From Herbaspirillum seropedicae (GTDB taxonomy: Bacteria; Pseudomonadota; Gammaproteobacteria; Burkholderiales; Burkholderiaceae_D), in the NCBI RefSeq assembly GCF_001040945.1, contig NZ_CP011930.1:4211021-4275020 (forward strand): a stretch of DNA of 64,000 nt, written 5' to 3'. Below, piece by piece: positions 47,398 to 57,241 of this stretch (positions within the stretch are counted from its first letter, which is position 1; every line of letters begins with the position of its first letter). The notes below the pieces were generated by a model. That model searched no databases. It saw nothing but the letters and a program-made list of their open reading frames with translations, and was not told where the DNA came from. The translations under genes and the position numbers were made by a program.

Positions 47398-48315
47398 ATG
47401 GATCGCTGGAGTCAATTCGAACTGTTCGTCCAGGTGGCCGAACTGGGCAGCCTGTCCCGCGCGGCCGAAGCGCTGGGCCTGTCCAATGCCGCCGCCAGCC
47501 GGGCGCTGGCGGCCCTGGAACAGCGCCTGGGCGCGCGCCTGGTGGAACGCAGTACGCGCCGGCTGGGCCTGAGCCGTGCTGGCGAGGACTTCTACCGCCA
47601 CTGCAAGGCGGCGCTCACGCAGATGAAGGAGGCCGAGCAACAGGTCAACGCCGCCAGCGCGGCGCCCAGCGGCACGTTGCGCATCACCTCGTCGCTGTCC
47701 TTCTGCATGAAGCACATCAGCCCGCTGCTGCCGCGCTTCCACCAGCGCTATCCCGAGGTCAGGCTCGAGGTCATCGCCGCCAACCGCTACATGGACCTGC
47801 TCGACAGCGATATCGACCTGGCCATCCGCACCCGCGAATTCGAACCCGACGCCAACATCGCCGTACGCCGCCTGGCCACCACCCGCCGCATCCTGGCGGC
47901 CGCGCCAGGCTACCTGGCCGCACGCGGCACGCCGCGCACCTTGGATGATCTGGCCCAGCATGACCTGCTGGTCTACAGCCACGCCAAGGAGCCCAACCGT
48001 CTGCATCTGAGCGGACGCGACGGCAGCCAGCGCACGCTGGAAATCAAGAGCCTGATGCAGTCCAACGATGGCCAGATCATCCGCGCCGCCGCCCTGGAGG
48101 GCTTGGGCATCCTGATCCAGCCCAACTACATCATCTACGACGACATCGTGGCGGGCCGCCTGGTGCCGGTCCTGGACGAATGGGACCTGCCCCGCCTGAG
48201 CATCAACATCGCCTATCAGGGACGCAAGCATCTGCCGGCCCGGGTCAGGGTCTTCATCGATTTCCTGGTACAGCATTTCGAAGAGATGGACTACGAGCGG
48301 AAATGGACGCGCTGA
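47398..48315 (+). CDS. LysR-family transcriptional regulator
   Basis: 305 residues: N-terminal winged helix-turn-helix (FELFVQVAELGSLSRAAEALGLSNAAASRALAALEQRLG) and a C-terminal effector-binding domain (LRITSSLSFCMKHISPLLPRFHQRYPEVRLEV). Transcribed away from the dioxygenase-reductase pair, it is the probable activator responding to a ring-cleavage intermediate. CCAGGAG five bases ahead of the ATG at 47398 supports the start. Confidence 0.93.
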   Translation: MDRWSQFELFVQVAELGSLSRAAEALGLSNAAASRALAALEQRLGARLVERSTRRLGLSRAGEDFYRHCKAALTQMKEAEQQVNAASAAPSGTLRITSSLSFCMKHISPLLPRFHQRYPEVRLEVIAANRYMDLLDSDIDLAIRTREFEPDANIAVRRLATTRRILAAAPGYLAARGTPRTLDDLAQHDLLVYSHAKEPNRLHLSGRDGSQRTLEIKSLMQSNDGQIIRAAALEGLGILIQPNYIIYDDIVAGRLVPVLDEWDLPRLSINIAYQGRKHLPARVRVFIDFLVQHFEEMDYERKWTR

Positions 48316-48426
48316 GCTGCGACGCCGAAAAATACCTTTCGGTAAATAATAATACCGATCAGTAGCAAACCCTTGCGATTGAGGTTAAGCTAGCGCATGG
48401 CTGCCATTTCACCAGGAGTCGTTCCC

Positions 48427-49008
48427 ATGTCCATCGCTTGCCTCTCCGCTTGCCCCTCCGTCTTCCTGCGCATGCGTTCCGCACGCCTGGCCGCGTGCGT
48501 GCTGCTGCTGGCCACCGCCCTGGCGGCGCTGCCCGGCCACGCTGCGGCGTCCTGGCGCGAGGCCCTGCCTGCGGCCCAGCCCATCGGCAGCGGTACCATG
48601 ACCTGGCTGGGTTTCCGCATCTACCAGGCCACCCTGTGGGCGAGGCAGCGGCCGCTGGATCCCAGCCAGCCCTTTGCCCTGCAGCTGGACTACAAGGTCA
48701 AGATCAGCCGCGACAAGCTGGCCAGCACCTCCGTCGAGGAAATCCAGCGCATGAGTCCCACGCCCATCGCCGCGGCCACGCTGGCGCGCTGGAAGGAAGA
48801 GCTGGTGCGCGCCTTCGTCGATGTGGCCGATGGCGATGAGCTGGTAGGCCTGTACCTGCCGGGGCGCGGCATGCGTCTCTACGACCGCGACAAGCAACTG
48901 GCCGAGATCGCCGACCCCGAGCTGGCGAAAGCCTTCTTCAACATCTGGCTGGGCCAGCCCAGCCGCGACGAGGGCCTGCGGCGCCGCCTGCTGGGGGAAA
49001 ATCCTTGA
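48427..49008 (+). CDS. chalcone-isomerase-like secreted protein
   Basis: 193-residue exported protein with a long, possibly Tat-independent signal (RLAACVLLLATALAALPGHAAA) and a chalcone-isomerase-like body (GTMTWLGFRIYQATLWA, YKVKISRDKLASTSVEEIQRM). Bacterial members are not proven isomerases. AGGAG eight bases before the ATG at 48427 is the reason for this start. It overlaps the next gene and belongs to the photolyase operon. Confidence 0.85.
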   Translation: MSIACLSACPSVFLRMRSARLAACVLLLATALAALPGHAAASWREALPAAQPIGSGTMTWLGFRIYQATLWARQRPLDPSQPFALQLDYKVKISRDKLASTSVEEIQRMSPTPIAAATLARWKEELVRAFVDVADGDELVGLYLPGRGMRLYDRDKQLAEIADPELAKAFFNIWLGQPSRDEGLRRRLLGENP

Positions 49009-50249
49009 GCACTGCCGCCAGGCGCGGCCAGGACGCTGCCTACGGCTTGCTGGGCGCACCGCTGGCGATGGCGGCCTTGCCGCTGTTCGTCCAGATCCCG
49101 GCCTACTACGCCAGCCATGTCGGCCTGGCGCTGGCGCCGCTGGGCTGGGTGCTGTTCGGTGCGCGCCTGCTGGACATGCTGCAAGACCCCGTGTTCGGCC
49201 ACCTGCTGGATCGCTCGGCGCAGCGCCAGAAGCGCTGGATGGCCATGGCGGGCGCCGTGCTGGCCGTGGCCTTCGTCTGCCTGTGGAAGCCGCCGCATGA
49301 TCCGCAAGCCGCCATGCTGTGGCTGGTGGCCATGCTGGTGCTGGCCTACGGGGCGCATAGCATGCTCAGCATCGCCTACCTGTCGTGGGCGTCGCGACTG
49401 CCGGAGAAGGGCTTGCGCGCCGTCGCCTGGCGCGAGGCGGCGGGACTGGCCGGGGTGATCGTGGCCAGCGTGATCCCGGCCGCCATCCTCGCGGCCGAAG
49501 CCAGCCAGATCGATGCGCGCATCACCTTCTACTGCGCCGGCTTTGCCGCCTTGCTGGGGCTGGCATTGCTGGTGCTGCTGCGGCAGAACCCGCCGCCGCC
49601 GCAGGCCGACGGCCATCACTGGAAGAGCGCCCTGCGCGGCCTGTGGGAGACCCCCGCCTTCCGCACGCTGTTGCCGCCCTACCTGCTCAATGCCCTGTCG
49701 GCAGCGATTGCGGCCACGCTGGCGCTGTTCTTCATCGAGGATCAATTGCAGCAGGGCCGGCTGGCCGGGCTGTTCCTGGCGGCCTACTTCGGCGCCGCGG
49801 CGCTGGGCTTGCCGCTGTGGGGCGCGCTCTCGCGCCGCGTCGGCGCGGTGGCCTGCTGGCGCTATGCGATGCTGCTCTCGGTGGCCGGCTTCATCGGCGC
49901 AGCGCTGCTGGGGCCGGGTGATCGCCTGGCCTTCCTGGCGGTATGCCTGGCCACTGGCGCAGCGCTGGGGGCCGACCTGCTGCTGCCGCCGGTGCTGCTG
50001 GCGCGCTCGGTGCGGCAGGCGCAGGCCGTGGGCGTCGCCTTCGGCATCCTCACCATGCTGGGCAAGCTGGCCCTGGCGCTCTCCGGCATCGCACTGCCGC
50101 TGCTGGCGGCGCTGGATTACCGCCCGGGCCAGGGTCCCAGCGTGAGCTTGCCGCTGGTCTATGCGCTGCTGCCCTGCCTGCTCAAGCTGCTGGCCTGGCA
50201 GGTGCTGGGGCGCTATGGCCGCCGCTTTCCTGATTCCGGACAGGCATGA
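49005..50249 (+). CDS. MFS transporter (GPH/melibiose-type)
   Basis: 414-residue membrane protein with about 12 helices and the MFS_2-type motif DMLQDPVFGHLLDRS after helix 2. The start is TTG at 49005, inside the preceding stop (TTGA overlap), with GGGGGAAA ahead. Substrate unknown. Such carriers recur beside chalcone-isomerase-like and photolyase genes in light- or singlet-oxygen-responsive operons of proteobacteria (from general knowledge). Confidence 0.85.
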   Translation: MSTAARRGQDAAYGLLGAPLAMAALPLFVQIPAYYASHVGLALAPLGWVLFGARLLDMLQDPVFGHLLDRSAQRQKRWMAMAGAVLAVAFVCLWKPPHDPQAAMLWLVAMLVLAYGAHSMLSIAYLSWASRLPEKGLRAVAWREAAGLAGVIVASVIPAAILAAEASQIDARITFYCAGFAALLGLALLVLLRQNPPPPQADGHHWKSALRGLWETPAFRTLLPPYLLNALSAAIAATLALFFIEDQLQQGRLAGLFLAAYFGAAALGLPLWGALSRRVGAVACWRYAMLLSVAGFIGAALLGPGDRLAFLAVCLATGAALGADLLLPPVLLARSVRQAQAVGVAFGILTMLGKLALALSGIALPLLAALDYRPGQGPSVSLPLVYALLPCLLKLLAWQVLGRYGRRFPDSGQA

Positions 50250-51805
50250 GCAAGGACCCTTCCGCCCCGCCCCGGGCCGCCACGCTGCGCCTGATCCTGG
50301 GCGACCAGTTGAACCCCCGGCATTCCTGGTTCGACCAGTGTGACGACCAGGTGGTCTACCTGCTCATGGAAGTACGCAGCGAGACCGACTATGTACTGCA
50401 CCACGCGCAGAAGGTCCTGGCCCTCTTTGCGGCCATGCGCGACTTCGCCGCGCGTCTCAAGGCTGGCGGCCACCGGGTGCGCTACATCCGGCTCGACGAC
50501 CCCAGCAACCGCCAGTCGCTGGTGGACAATCTCAGCGCCCTGGCGCGGCACTACCAGGCCAGCCAGGTGCAATGGCAGGCCCCCGACGAGTGGCGTGTCG
50601 ATGAGGCGCTGCGGCAGTGGGCGCAAGCACAGCCGCTGCAAACCTCCATGGCCGACAGCGAGCACTTCCTCACCGATCGCCACGAACTGCCCCGCCTCTT
50701 CAGCGGCCGCAAGCAGTGGCTGATGGAACATTTCTACCGCCAGATGCGGCGGCGCTTCGAACTGTTGCTGGAAGCCGACGGCAGCCCGACCGGCGGCCAG
50801 TGGAACTTCGACCACGACAACCGCAAACGCTGGCCCGGCACGCCCGCCGAGCCGGCCGACTGGCGCCAGCCGCACGATCACAGTGCGCTCTGGGAGATGC
50901 TGCAGGCCTGCGCGGTGCCGACCTTCGGCGATCCCCAGGCCAGCCAGTTGCGCTGGCCGCTGAACCGCGAAGAAGCGCTGGCGCACCTGGAACACTTCAT
51001 CACCCATGCCCTGCCCTGCTTCGGCGACTTTGAAGACGCCATGAGCAGCCGCGCCCAGCGGCTGTTCCATTCGCTGCTGTCGTTCGCCCTGAACGTGAAG
51101 ATGCTGCATCCGCTGGAAGTGGTGCGGCGCGCCGAAGAAGCTTACCGCGAGGGCCAGGCGCCGCTGGCGGCGGTGGAAGGCTTTGTGCGCCAGATCATCG
51201 GCTGGCGTGAATACGTGCGCGGCATCTACTGGTCGCAGATGCCCGGCTATGAAGACCGCAATGTGCTGGACCATGGACTGCCGCTGCCGGCCTGGTTCTG
51301 GACTGGCCAGACCCGCATGCGCTGCCTGCAGCAGGCCATCGGCCAGTCCCTGCAGAGCGCCCACGCCCATCACATCCAGCGCCTGATGGTGATCGGCAAT
51401 TTCGCGCTGCTGGCCGGCCTTGATCCCAAGGCCCTGCACCAGTGGTACCTGGGCGTCTACATCGATGCCTTCGAATGGGTGGAATTGCCCAACACCCTGG
51501 GCATGAGCCAGTGGGCCGACGGCGGCATCATCGCCACCAAGCCCTATGTCAGCAGCGCCGCCTATATCGGGCGCATGAGCGACTATTGCCAGGGCTGCGC
51601 CTACGACCCCAGGCAGAGGCATAGCGAGGACGCCTGTCCTTACAACGCCCTCTACTGGGATTTCTTCCTGCGCCACCAGGAGCGCTTCGGCAAGAACGCC
51701 CGCATGGGCATGGCCTACCAGCAGCTACGCAAGATGGATACGCAGGAACTGGCCCGCCTGCGTGAACGCGCGGCTCACCTGCGCGAACGCCTGGACCAGC
51801 TCTGA
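50246..51805 (+). CDS. iron-sulfur bacterial photolyase/cryptochrome (PhrB-type)
   Basis: 519-residue FAD flavoprotein of the FeS-BCP class, which repairs (6-4) photoproducts. The four cluster cysteines are present: Cys360, Cys448, Cys451 and Cys464, each exactly ten residues on from the positions I recall for Agrobacterium PhrB. The N-terminal Rossmann domain (LRLILGDQLNPRHSWF) would hold a lumazine antenna. ATGA overlap with the MFS gene makes it the last gene of a three-gene operon. Confidence 0.94.
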   Translation: MSKDPSAPPRAATLRLILGDQLNPRHSWFDQCDDQVVYLLMEVRSETDYVLHHAQKVLALFAAMRDFAARLKAGGHRVRYIRLDDPSNRQSLVDNLSALARHYQASQVQWQAPDEWRVDEALRQWAQAQPLQTSMADSEHFLTDRHELPRLFSGRKQWLMEHFYRQMRRRFELLLEADGSPTGGQWNFDHDNRKRWPGTPAEPADWRQPHDHSALWEMLQACAVPTFGDPQASQLRWPLNREEALAHLEHFITHALPCFGDFEDAMSSRAQRLFHSLLSFALNVKMLHPLEVVRRAEEAYREGQAPLAAVEGFVRQIIGWREYVRGIYWSQMPGYEDRNVLDHGLPLPAWFWTGQTRMRCLQQAIGQSLQSAHAHHIQRLMVIGNFALLAGLDPKALHQWYLGVYIDAFEWVELPNTLGMSQWADGGIIATKPYVSSAAYIGRMSDYCQGCAYDPRQRHSEDACPYNALYWDFFLRHQERFGKNARMGMAYQQLRKMDTQELARLRERAAHLRERLDQL

Positions 51806-52003
51806 GGCGGCGGCGGGCGTCGCGGGAGCCGACGCAGGCGGCTGAAAAATAACAGAAACTGACGAAGTCGCACGAAATCGCTGCATAATGCAAAGAAAAA
51901 GTTCCATCCAGCACAAGTGTCGTCCCGTCATCGGGAAATCTCTCCTCGGCACTGTTGTTTTTGAAGAAAAACGATTATATTGAATTTAAATTCTATCTAA
52001 TGA

Positions 52004-52034
52004 ATTTGATTTATTTGTGTAAAACACTGATAAT
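52004..52034 (+). promoter_or_regulatory. shared-motif promoter of the response regulator gene
   Basis: ATTTGATTTATTTGT at 52004-52018 contains TTGATT (52006-52011) as a -35 box; GATAAT (52029-52034) follows at exactly 17 bp. The predicted start would fall at or next to the ATG at 52041, so the mRNA may be almost leaderless. The same 15-mer occurs upstream of the chemoreceptor at 57242. Confidence 0.7.
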
Positions 52035-52040
52035 AGAGCT

Positions 52041-52676
52041 ATGAAAACCGCAAAGACTAGCAGCCCCGAGGTGTGTACCACGCAAGAAGCGGCCCACATC
52101 CTTGGCATTTCGGTGTCCTCGGTTCAGCAACTGGTGGAAGCCGGCATCATCGAAGCCTGGAAGACCAAGGGCGGCCACCGCCGCATCCCGTTGACCGCCG
52201 TGCACGCCTACAAGGCTACGCCTGGCAGCGCTGGCGATGCCGGTGAACACGGCCGCAGTCACGTCGCGCAGCGCGCCGGCAATGGCCGCACCGCCGTGCT
52301 GGTGATCGAGGACAACCAGTTGCAGCGCGAGCTGTACGCCAAGGCACTGGCCTCATGGGGGCTGCCGCTGGACCTGGTCTATTGCGAGAATGGGTACAAG
52401 GCGCTGCTGGAAATCGCGCGCAGCAAGCCCGATGTGGTGCTGGCCGATATCGTCATGGAAGGCATGGATGGCTATGAAGTCGTCAAGACCATCCTCAACG
52501 ATCCGCAGCTGCGCGATGTCAGCATCGCCATCGCCAGCAGCCTGGACAAGGACGAGATGGCGCAGCGCGGCGGTATTCCGGCGGGGGTGGTGTTCTTCCC
52601 CAAGCCGATCAATTTCGATGAACTGCGCGGCTACATGCGTGCCTGCTGTGCCCGCAGGGAGCGCGAAGCCCGATAA
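52041..52676 (+). CDS. response regulator with N-terminal excisionase-like DNA-binding domain
   Basis: 211 residues in an unusual order. An N-terminal MerR/excisionase-type helix-turn-helix comes first (TTQEAAHILGISVSSVQQLVEAGIIEAWKTKGGHRRIP, residues 12-52), then a linker, then a receiver domain (AVLVIEDNQLQRELYAKAL; phospho-acceptor Asp136 in VVLADIVMEGMDGYE; Lys in FFPKPINFDEL). Most response regulators place the receiver first. The sensor kinase starts 26 bp downstream and is its likely partner. DNA targets unknown. Confidence 0.9.
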   Translation: MKTAKTSSPEVCTTQEAAHILGISVSSVQQLVEAGIIEAWKTKGGHRRIPLTAVHAYKATPGSAGDAGEHGRSHVAQRAGNGRTAVLVIEDNQLQRELYAKALASWGLPLDLVYCENGYKALLEIARSKPDVVLADIVMEGMDGYEVVKTILNDPQLRDVSIAIASSLDKDEMAQRGGIPAGVVFFPKPINFDELRGYMRACCARREREAR

Positions 52677-52702
52677 ACCAACGGCGAAGGCCAGAGTGCT
52701 TC

Positions 52703-54373
52703 ATGGATGACCGGAAACAACAATCTTTCCCGCTCCGGTTTGCGCGCATCGATCTGCGCGTAGCCCTCTCGCTGTTTTCGCTGTTGCTGATCTGCGGGCT
52801 GTGGCTGGGGGCGTTCAAGGAGCTGCAGAACAGCCGCAATAACTATCTCGACGATGCGCGCCGCGACGCCCAGTCGCTCTCGCGCCTGTTCCTGGAACAC
52901 GCCTACCGCACCATCGAGGCGGCCGACCAGGCCGCGCTCTACCTGCGCTACCGCTACGCCGAGCGCGGCAATGCCCTGAACCTGGCCACCGAGATCGACA
53001 ACGGCCTGGTGGCGCGCAATGTCTACAACCTCTTCTCCATCGTCGACGCCCAGGGCGACGTGGTGCTCTCCAGCAAGCCCTTCACGCCCGTCAACCTGGC
53101 CGACCGCGAACATGTGCAGGTCCACATGCAAGGCGGCCAGGACCAGCTCTTCATCAGCAAGCCCGTGCTGGGCCGGGTTTCCAAGAAGTGGTCGCTGCAG
53201 ATCACGCGCCGCATCAACCGCCCCGATGGCGGCTTTGGCGGGGTGGTCGTGGTGTCGATGGACCCGCAATACTTTACCCGGCTGTACCACCAGATCGACG
53301 TCGGCCATCACGGCGTCATCACCCTGGTCGGGGCCGACGGCGTGGCGCGCGTGCGCCGCACCGGCGACATGGACGCCATGGGCGAACAGGTCGCTGGTGG
53401 CAAGGTCTATGCGGCCATGCTGGCCCAGGGCAGCGGCACCATCGAAGCCGTCAGCAAGATCGATGGTCGCGAACGCCTGTACGCCTTCCAGAAGCTGCGC
53501 GATTATCCCTTGTTCGCCGCCGTGGGCATTGATCTCAAGGAAAGGCTGGCGCCGTATTACCGCGAGCGCGAACGCACCCTGATGCTGGCCGCCCTGTTGT
53601 CGGTGGCGGTGCTGGTCTTCAATGCGGTGCTGCTCTGGCTGGCCGGTTCGCTGGTGCGCAGCCGGCGCGAGGCGCTGCAGGCCAACCAGGCCAAGTCGCG
53701 CTTCCTGTCCAACATGTCGCATGAATTCCGCACCCCCTTGAACGGCGTGCTCGGCTATTCCGACGCCCTGCGCGAAGAGCTGGGCGAATCGCCCCTGGCG
53801 CAATACGCCGTGGCCATCCACGACAGCGGCAACCGGCTGCTGGACCTGGTCAACGCCATCCTCGAAGTGACCGAACTGGAAGACCGCCGGGTCGCCGTCC
53901 ACCTGGATCCAGCCAACATCCGCGAACTGGTCGGCCAGGCCATCGCCCGCCATTACCCGCAAGCCCAGGCCAAGGGCCTGCCACTGGAGTGCCGCATCGG
54001 CGAGGATGTCCCGCAGATCCTGGTCTGTGACGAGCGCAAGATCCAGCGCGTGCTGGACAACCTCATCAGCAATGCGGTGCGCTATACCGACCATGGCCGC
54101 GTCATGGTCGAGGTCGAACGCAGCGGGCCGCAGCAGTTGACCATGCGCATCAAGGACACCGGCATCGGCATTGCCGCCAGTCAGCAGAATGACATATTCG
54201 AGAAATTCACCCAGGCCGACGACAGTCCGCGGCGCAGCCAGGAGGGCGCAGGGCTGGGATTGACCATCGCCCAGCGTCTGGTCATGCTCATGGGCGGTCA
54301 ACTCGTGCTACAGTCGGAACAGCACCAAGGTTCTACATTTAGCTTCACTCTGCCATTACAAGAGCCGAAGTAG
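52703..54373 (+). CDS. membrane sensor histidine kinase
   Basis: 556 residues: two membrane helices (about 18-40 and 293-315) enclosing a Cache-like periplasmic sensor (NVYNLFSIVDAQGDVVLSS, VVVVSMDPQYFTRLYHQID), then HisKA with His340 (NMSHEFRTPLNGVLGYS) and an HATPase domain (DNLISNAVRYTD, DTGIGIA, EGAGLGLTIA). No receiver is fused. It is the middle of a regulator-kinase-HPt-hybrid kinase run and may phosphorylate the upstream response regulator. Confidence 0.92.
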   Translation: MDDRKQQSFPLRFARIDLRVALSLFSLLLICGLWLGAFKELQNSRNNYLDDARRDAQSLSRLFLEHAYRTIEAADQAALYLRYRYAERGNALNLATEIDNGLVARNVYNLFSIVDAQGDVVLSSKPFTPVNLADREHVQVHMQGGQDQLFISKPVLGRVSKKWSLQITRRINRPDGGFGGVVVVSMDPQYFTRLYHQIDVGHHGVITLVGADGVARVRRTGDMDAMGEQVAGGKVYAAMLAQGSGTIEAVSKIDGRERLYAFQKLRDYPLFAAVGIDLKERLAPYYRERERTLMLAALLSVAVLVFNAVLLWLAGSLVRSRREALQANQAKSRFLSNMSHEFRTPLNGVLGYSDALREELGESPLAQYAVAIHDSGNRLLDLVNAILEVTELEDRRVAVHLDPANIRELVGQAIARHYPQAQAKGLPLECRIGEDVPQILVCDERKIQRVLDNLISNAVRYTDHGRVMVEVERSGPQQLTMRIKDTGIGIAASQQNDIFEKFTQADDSPRRSQEGAGLGLTIAQRLVMLMGGQLVLQSEQHQGSTFSFTLPLQEPK

Positions 54374-54407
54374 CAGTCACCCAAAACTACAAGAGCGGGG
54401 AGCAATA

Positions 54408-54782
54408 GTGCAGCCGGGCCAAGACCCACACCAATATCGCCACATCGATCCCAGCGCGCTGTTGCAAGCCGTTGGGGGAGACGCCCGCACGGTCGCGTCG
54501 CTGGCCCGGACCTTTGCCGACAGCGCCCCCGAGATCTTCGCCCGGCTGGCGCAGGCCGTGGGCGAGGGCAAGGCTGAGGCGGCGCGCCACGAGAGCCATG
54601 CGCTCAAGGGCATGAGCGCCCTGTTCAACGCCCGCGCGCTCACCGAGCAGCTGCAGCAGACTGAAGCGGCCGCGCGCGCCGGCAGCTTGCCGGCGCCGGA
54701 ACAATGGACGCAGCTGCAAGCCTCTTTCGAGCAGGCGCTGGAAGAGATCCGGCGCTACGCGCAGTCGGCAGGCCCCGCCTGA
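54408..54782 (+). CDS. stand-alone HPt phosphotransfer protein
   Basis: 124-residue four-helix HPt domain with the acceptor His64 in [15 protein letters not shown] (H-x-x-K-G). The start is GTG at 54408, with GGGGAG five bases ahead. It lies between two kinases. The downstream hybrid kinase has a receiver but no HPt of its own, so this protein probably passes phosphate from that receiver to the response regulator at 52041. Confidence 0.9.
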   Translation: MQPGQDPHQYRHIDPSALLQAVGGDARTVASLARTFADSAPEIFARLAQAVGEGKAEAARHESHALKGMSALFNARALTEQLQQTEAAARAGSLPAPEQWTQLQASFEQALEEIRRYAQSAGPA

Positions 54783-54813
54783 GCCCACCCTGTGCTGTGC
54801 GTGTGTTGACGAC

Positions 54814-57111
54814 ATGAACGAACCCCTCCCCAACGATCAGCGCAAGACGCCGCGCATGCGCATCTCCGCCCTGACGGTGGGCGCACTGCTGCTGATCCTG
54901 CTGACGGTCACGGTCATCGTTTCCGGCACGCTGCTCTATCGCGCCAGCCTCAATGACTGGCGCAACGACCTCTCCACGCTTTCCACCGTGCTGGCCGAGA
55001 ACACCGCCCAGACCATGTCCTCGGCGCGGCTGGTGATCGACAGCATCCAGGCCGACATTGAACAGGCCAATCCGACCGACCAGCAACAATTGCAGCGGCA
55101 TGTGGGCAGCGTCGAGTTCTCGCAGATCATGCGCGAAAAGATCCGCGGCCTGCCTTTCATCAGCGGCATCGGCGTGGCCAACGCCGAGGGCCGCATCCTG
55201 GCGCTGTCGCGGGTATATCCGGCCCCGCCCATCGACCTCACCGACCGCGACTACTACCTCCACCATCGCAGCTCCGACTCCACCGCCGACTTCGTCGGCG
55301 AGACCGTGCTCTCGCGGGCGGGCGGCGTGCCGACCTTCTACGTCAGCCGCCGCGTCAACGATCGCCAGGGGCGGCTCCTGGCCATCATCGTCATCGGCCT
55401 GCCCTGCGCCTTCTTCGAGACCTTCTTTGACAACGTCACCCGCGACAAGCCCTTCTCCATCGTGCTGGCGCGCAAGGACGGCAAGACCCTGACCTCCACC
55501 GACCTGCTGCCGGAGCAGGGCCAGCGACGCAGCATCACGCCGCTGGCGCAGTTGCATCCCAGCATGCCGGCCGACGATGAGGGCCGCCAGTCGCACGTGT
55601 TCATGCAGTCGCACTGGCTGGGCATCCATCGCCCGGTGCGCAACTGGCCCATGTACCTGGAAATCGGCGTCACCGACGAGGTCTATTTCGGCGAGTGGAT
55701 GGAATCCATGTATCCGCTCATGCTGGTGGCCGCCATCAGCCTGGTCGGACTGATCGGCGGTTTCGTGCTGACCTGGCGCCAGGTGCGGCGGCGCGAAGAG
55801 GACGCCCTGCTGGCCACGCGCCTCAAGGAAGAGGCCGACCACGCCAACGAGGCCAAGTCGCATTTCCTGGCCATGGTCAGCCATGAGATCCGTACCCCCA
55901 TGAACGGCATCCTGGGCCTGTCCGAACTGTTGATGGAATCGGGCCTGAGCAGCAAGCAGCGCGACTATGCCGACAGCATCCACGGCGCTACCGGCGGGCT
56001 GGTGCGCATCATCAACGATATCCTCGACTTCTCCAAGATCGAATCCGGCAAGCTGGACCTGGAAATGGTGGCCTTCCACCCGGTGCGGCTGGTGCAGGAA
56101 CTGTCCGATCTCTACCGCCCTTCGCTGCAGCGCAAGGATGTGCAATTCGACCTGCACCTGGATTGCCCGGAGAACCTGAGCGTAGTGGGTGATCCCGCGC
56201 GGCTCAAACAGGTGCTGGGCAATCTGCTGAGCAACGCCATCAAGTTCACCCAGGCCGGCCATGTCCAGTTGAGCATGTCGGCGCGCCAGGATGAGAGCGG
56301 GCCGAGCCGCTGGCGGCTGTTCTTCGCCATCACCGACACCGGCATCGGCATCTCGCCGGAGGCGCTGCAACAGCTGTTCCGCCCCTTCGCCCAGGCCGAC
56401 AGTTCGATCTCGCGCCGCTTTGGCGGCACCGGACTGGGCCTGGCCATCAGCAAGAACCTGGTCGAACTGATGGGCGGGACCATTGCCTGCCAGAGCATTC
56501 CGGGCGAATCGACCCGCTTCAGTTTCGAGATCCTCTGTCCCGAGGCCAGCACGCCGGCGCCTGAACCGGTGAGCGAGGCGGCTGCACCTGCGCCCGCTAC
56601 CGCGCTGGCGACGACAGCGCCGGCTTTGCCGCCTGCCGCCGAGGCGCCGGGTACGCTCATGCCCCCCGACAACGCTCCCCAGCCGCCATCCAATGTCGAT
56701 GCGTCGGCGACAGTACTCCCCTCGCTGCTGGCGGGAGCGCGCATCCTCATGGCCGAAGACACCGAAATCAACCGGCAGTTGCTGCGCATCCTGCTGGCCC
56801 GCAAGGGCTGCATCCTGCAGGAAGTGGAAAACGGCCTGCAGGCGGTGGAAGCCATCCGGACTGGCCACTATGACCTGGTGCTGATGGACTGCATGATGCC
56901 CATCATGGACGGCTACCAGGCCACCGCCGAGATCCGCGCCCACGAAGCAGCGCGTGGTCTGCCCCGCACTCCCATCATCGCCCTCACCGCCAGCGCCATC
57001 GAGGGCGACCGCCAGCGTTGCCTGGACGCCGGCATGGACGACTACCTGAGCAAGCCCTTCACCCAGGTCGGGCTGATGCAGACTGTGGAAAAATGGCTAC
57101 AAAAGTCGTAA
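54814..57111 (+). CDS. hybrid sensor histidine kinase with receiver
   Basis: 765 residues: membrane helix ([21 protein letters not shown]), large dCache-type periplasmic sensor (about 45-305; [24 protein letters not shown]), second helix, HisKA with His357 ([18 protein letters not shown]), HATPase ([17 protein letters not shown]), a Pro/Ala linker, and a receiver with Asp692 ([15 protein letters not shown]). The sensor type often binds small organic ligands. It needs an external HPt, supplied by the gene just upstream. Confidence 0.94.
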   Translation: MNEPLPNDQRKTPRMRISALTVGALLLILLTVTVIVSGTLLYRASLNDWRNDLSTLSTVLAENTAQTMSSARLVIDSIQADIEQANPTDQQQLQRHVGSVEFSQIMREKIRGLPFISGIGVANAEGRILALSRVYPAPPIDLTDRDYYLHHRSSDSTADFVGETVLSRAGGVPTFYVSRRVNDRQGRLLAIIVIGLPCAFFETFFDNVTRDKPFSIVLARKDGKTLTSTDLLPEQGQRRSITPLAQLHPSMPADDEGRQSHVFMQSHWLGIHRPVRNWPMYLEIGVTDEVYFGEWMESMYPLMLVAAISLVGLIGGFVLTWRQVRRREEDALLATRLKEEADHANEAKSHFLAMVSHEIRTPMNGILGLSELLMESGLSSKQRDYADSIHGATGGLVRIINDILDFSKIESGKLDLEMVAFHPVRLVQELSDLYRPSLQRKDVQFDLHLDCPENLSVVGDPARLKQVLGNLLSNAIKFTQAGHVQLSMSARQDESGPSRWRLFFAITDTGIGISPEALQQLFRPFAQADSSISRRFGGTGLGLAISKNLVELMGGTIACQSIPGESTRFSFEILCPEASTPAPEPVSEAAAPAPATALATTAPALPPAAEAPGTLMPPDNAPQPPSNVDASATVLPSLLAGARILMAEDTEINRQLLRILLARKGCILQEVENGLQAVEAIRTGHYDLVLMDCMMPIMDGYQATAEIRAHEAARGLPRTPIIALTASAIEGDRQRCLDAGMDDYLSKPFTQVGLMQTVEKWLQKS

Positions 57112-57157
57112 AAAAGTAAATTCAGCAAATAAATAATGCAACTGCTTAAATTGTTTT

Positions 57158-57188
57158 ATTTGATTTATTTGTAGTACGTGATTATGAT
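57158..57188 (+). promoter_or_regulatory. shared-motif promoter of the chemoreceptor-cheV operon
   Basis: The 15-mer ATTTGATTTATTTGT (57158-57172) is identical to that at 52004. TTGATT (57160-57165) and TATGAT (57183-57188) are 17 bp apart, one mismatch from a perfect -10. CAAATAAAT about 30 bp upstream is an inverted copy of part of the motif. Confidence 0.75.
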
Positions 57189-57241
57189 GACTCCATCAGG
57201 CATAGAAATGCCTTCAGCAAGACTCAGGGGGAGTCATCATC

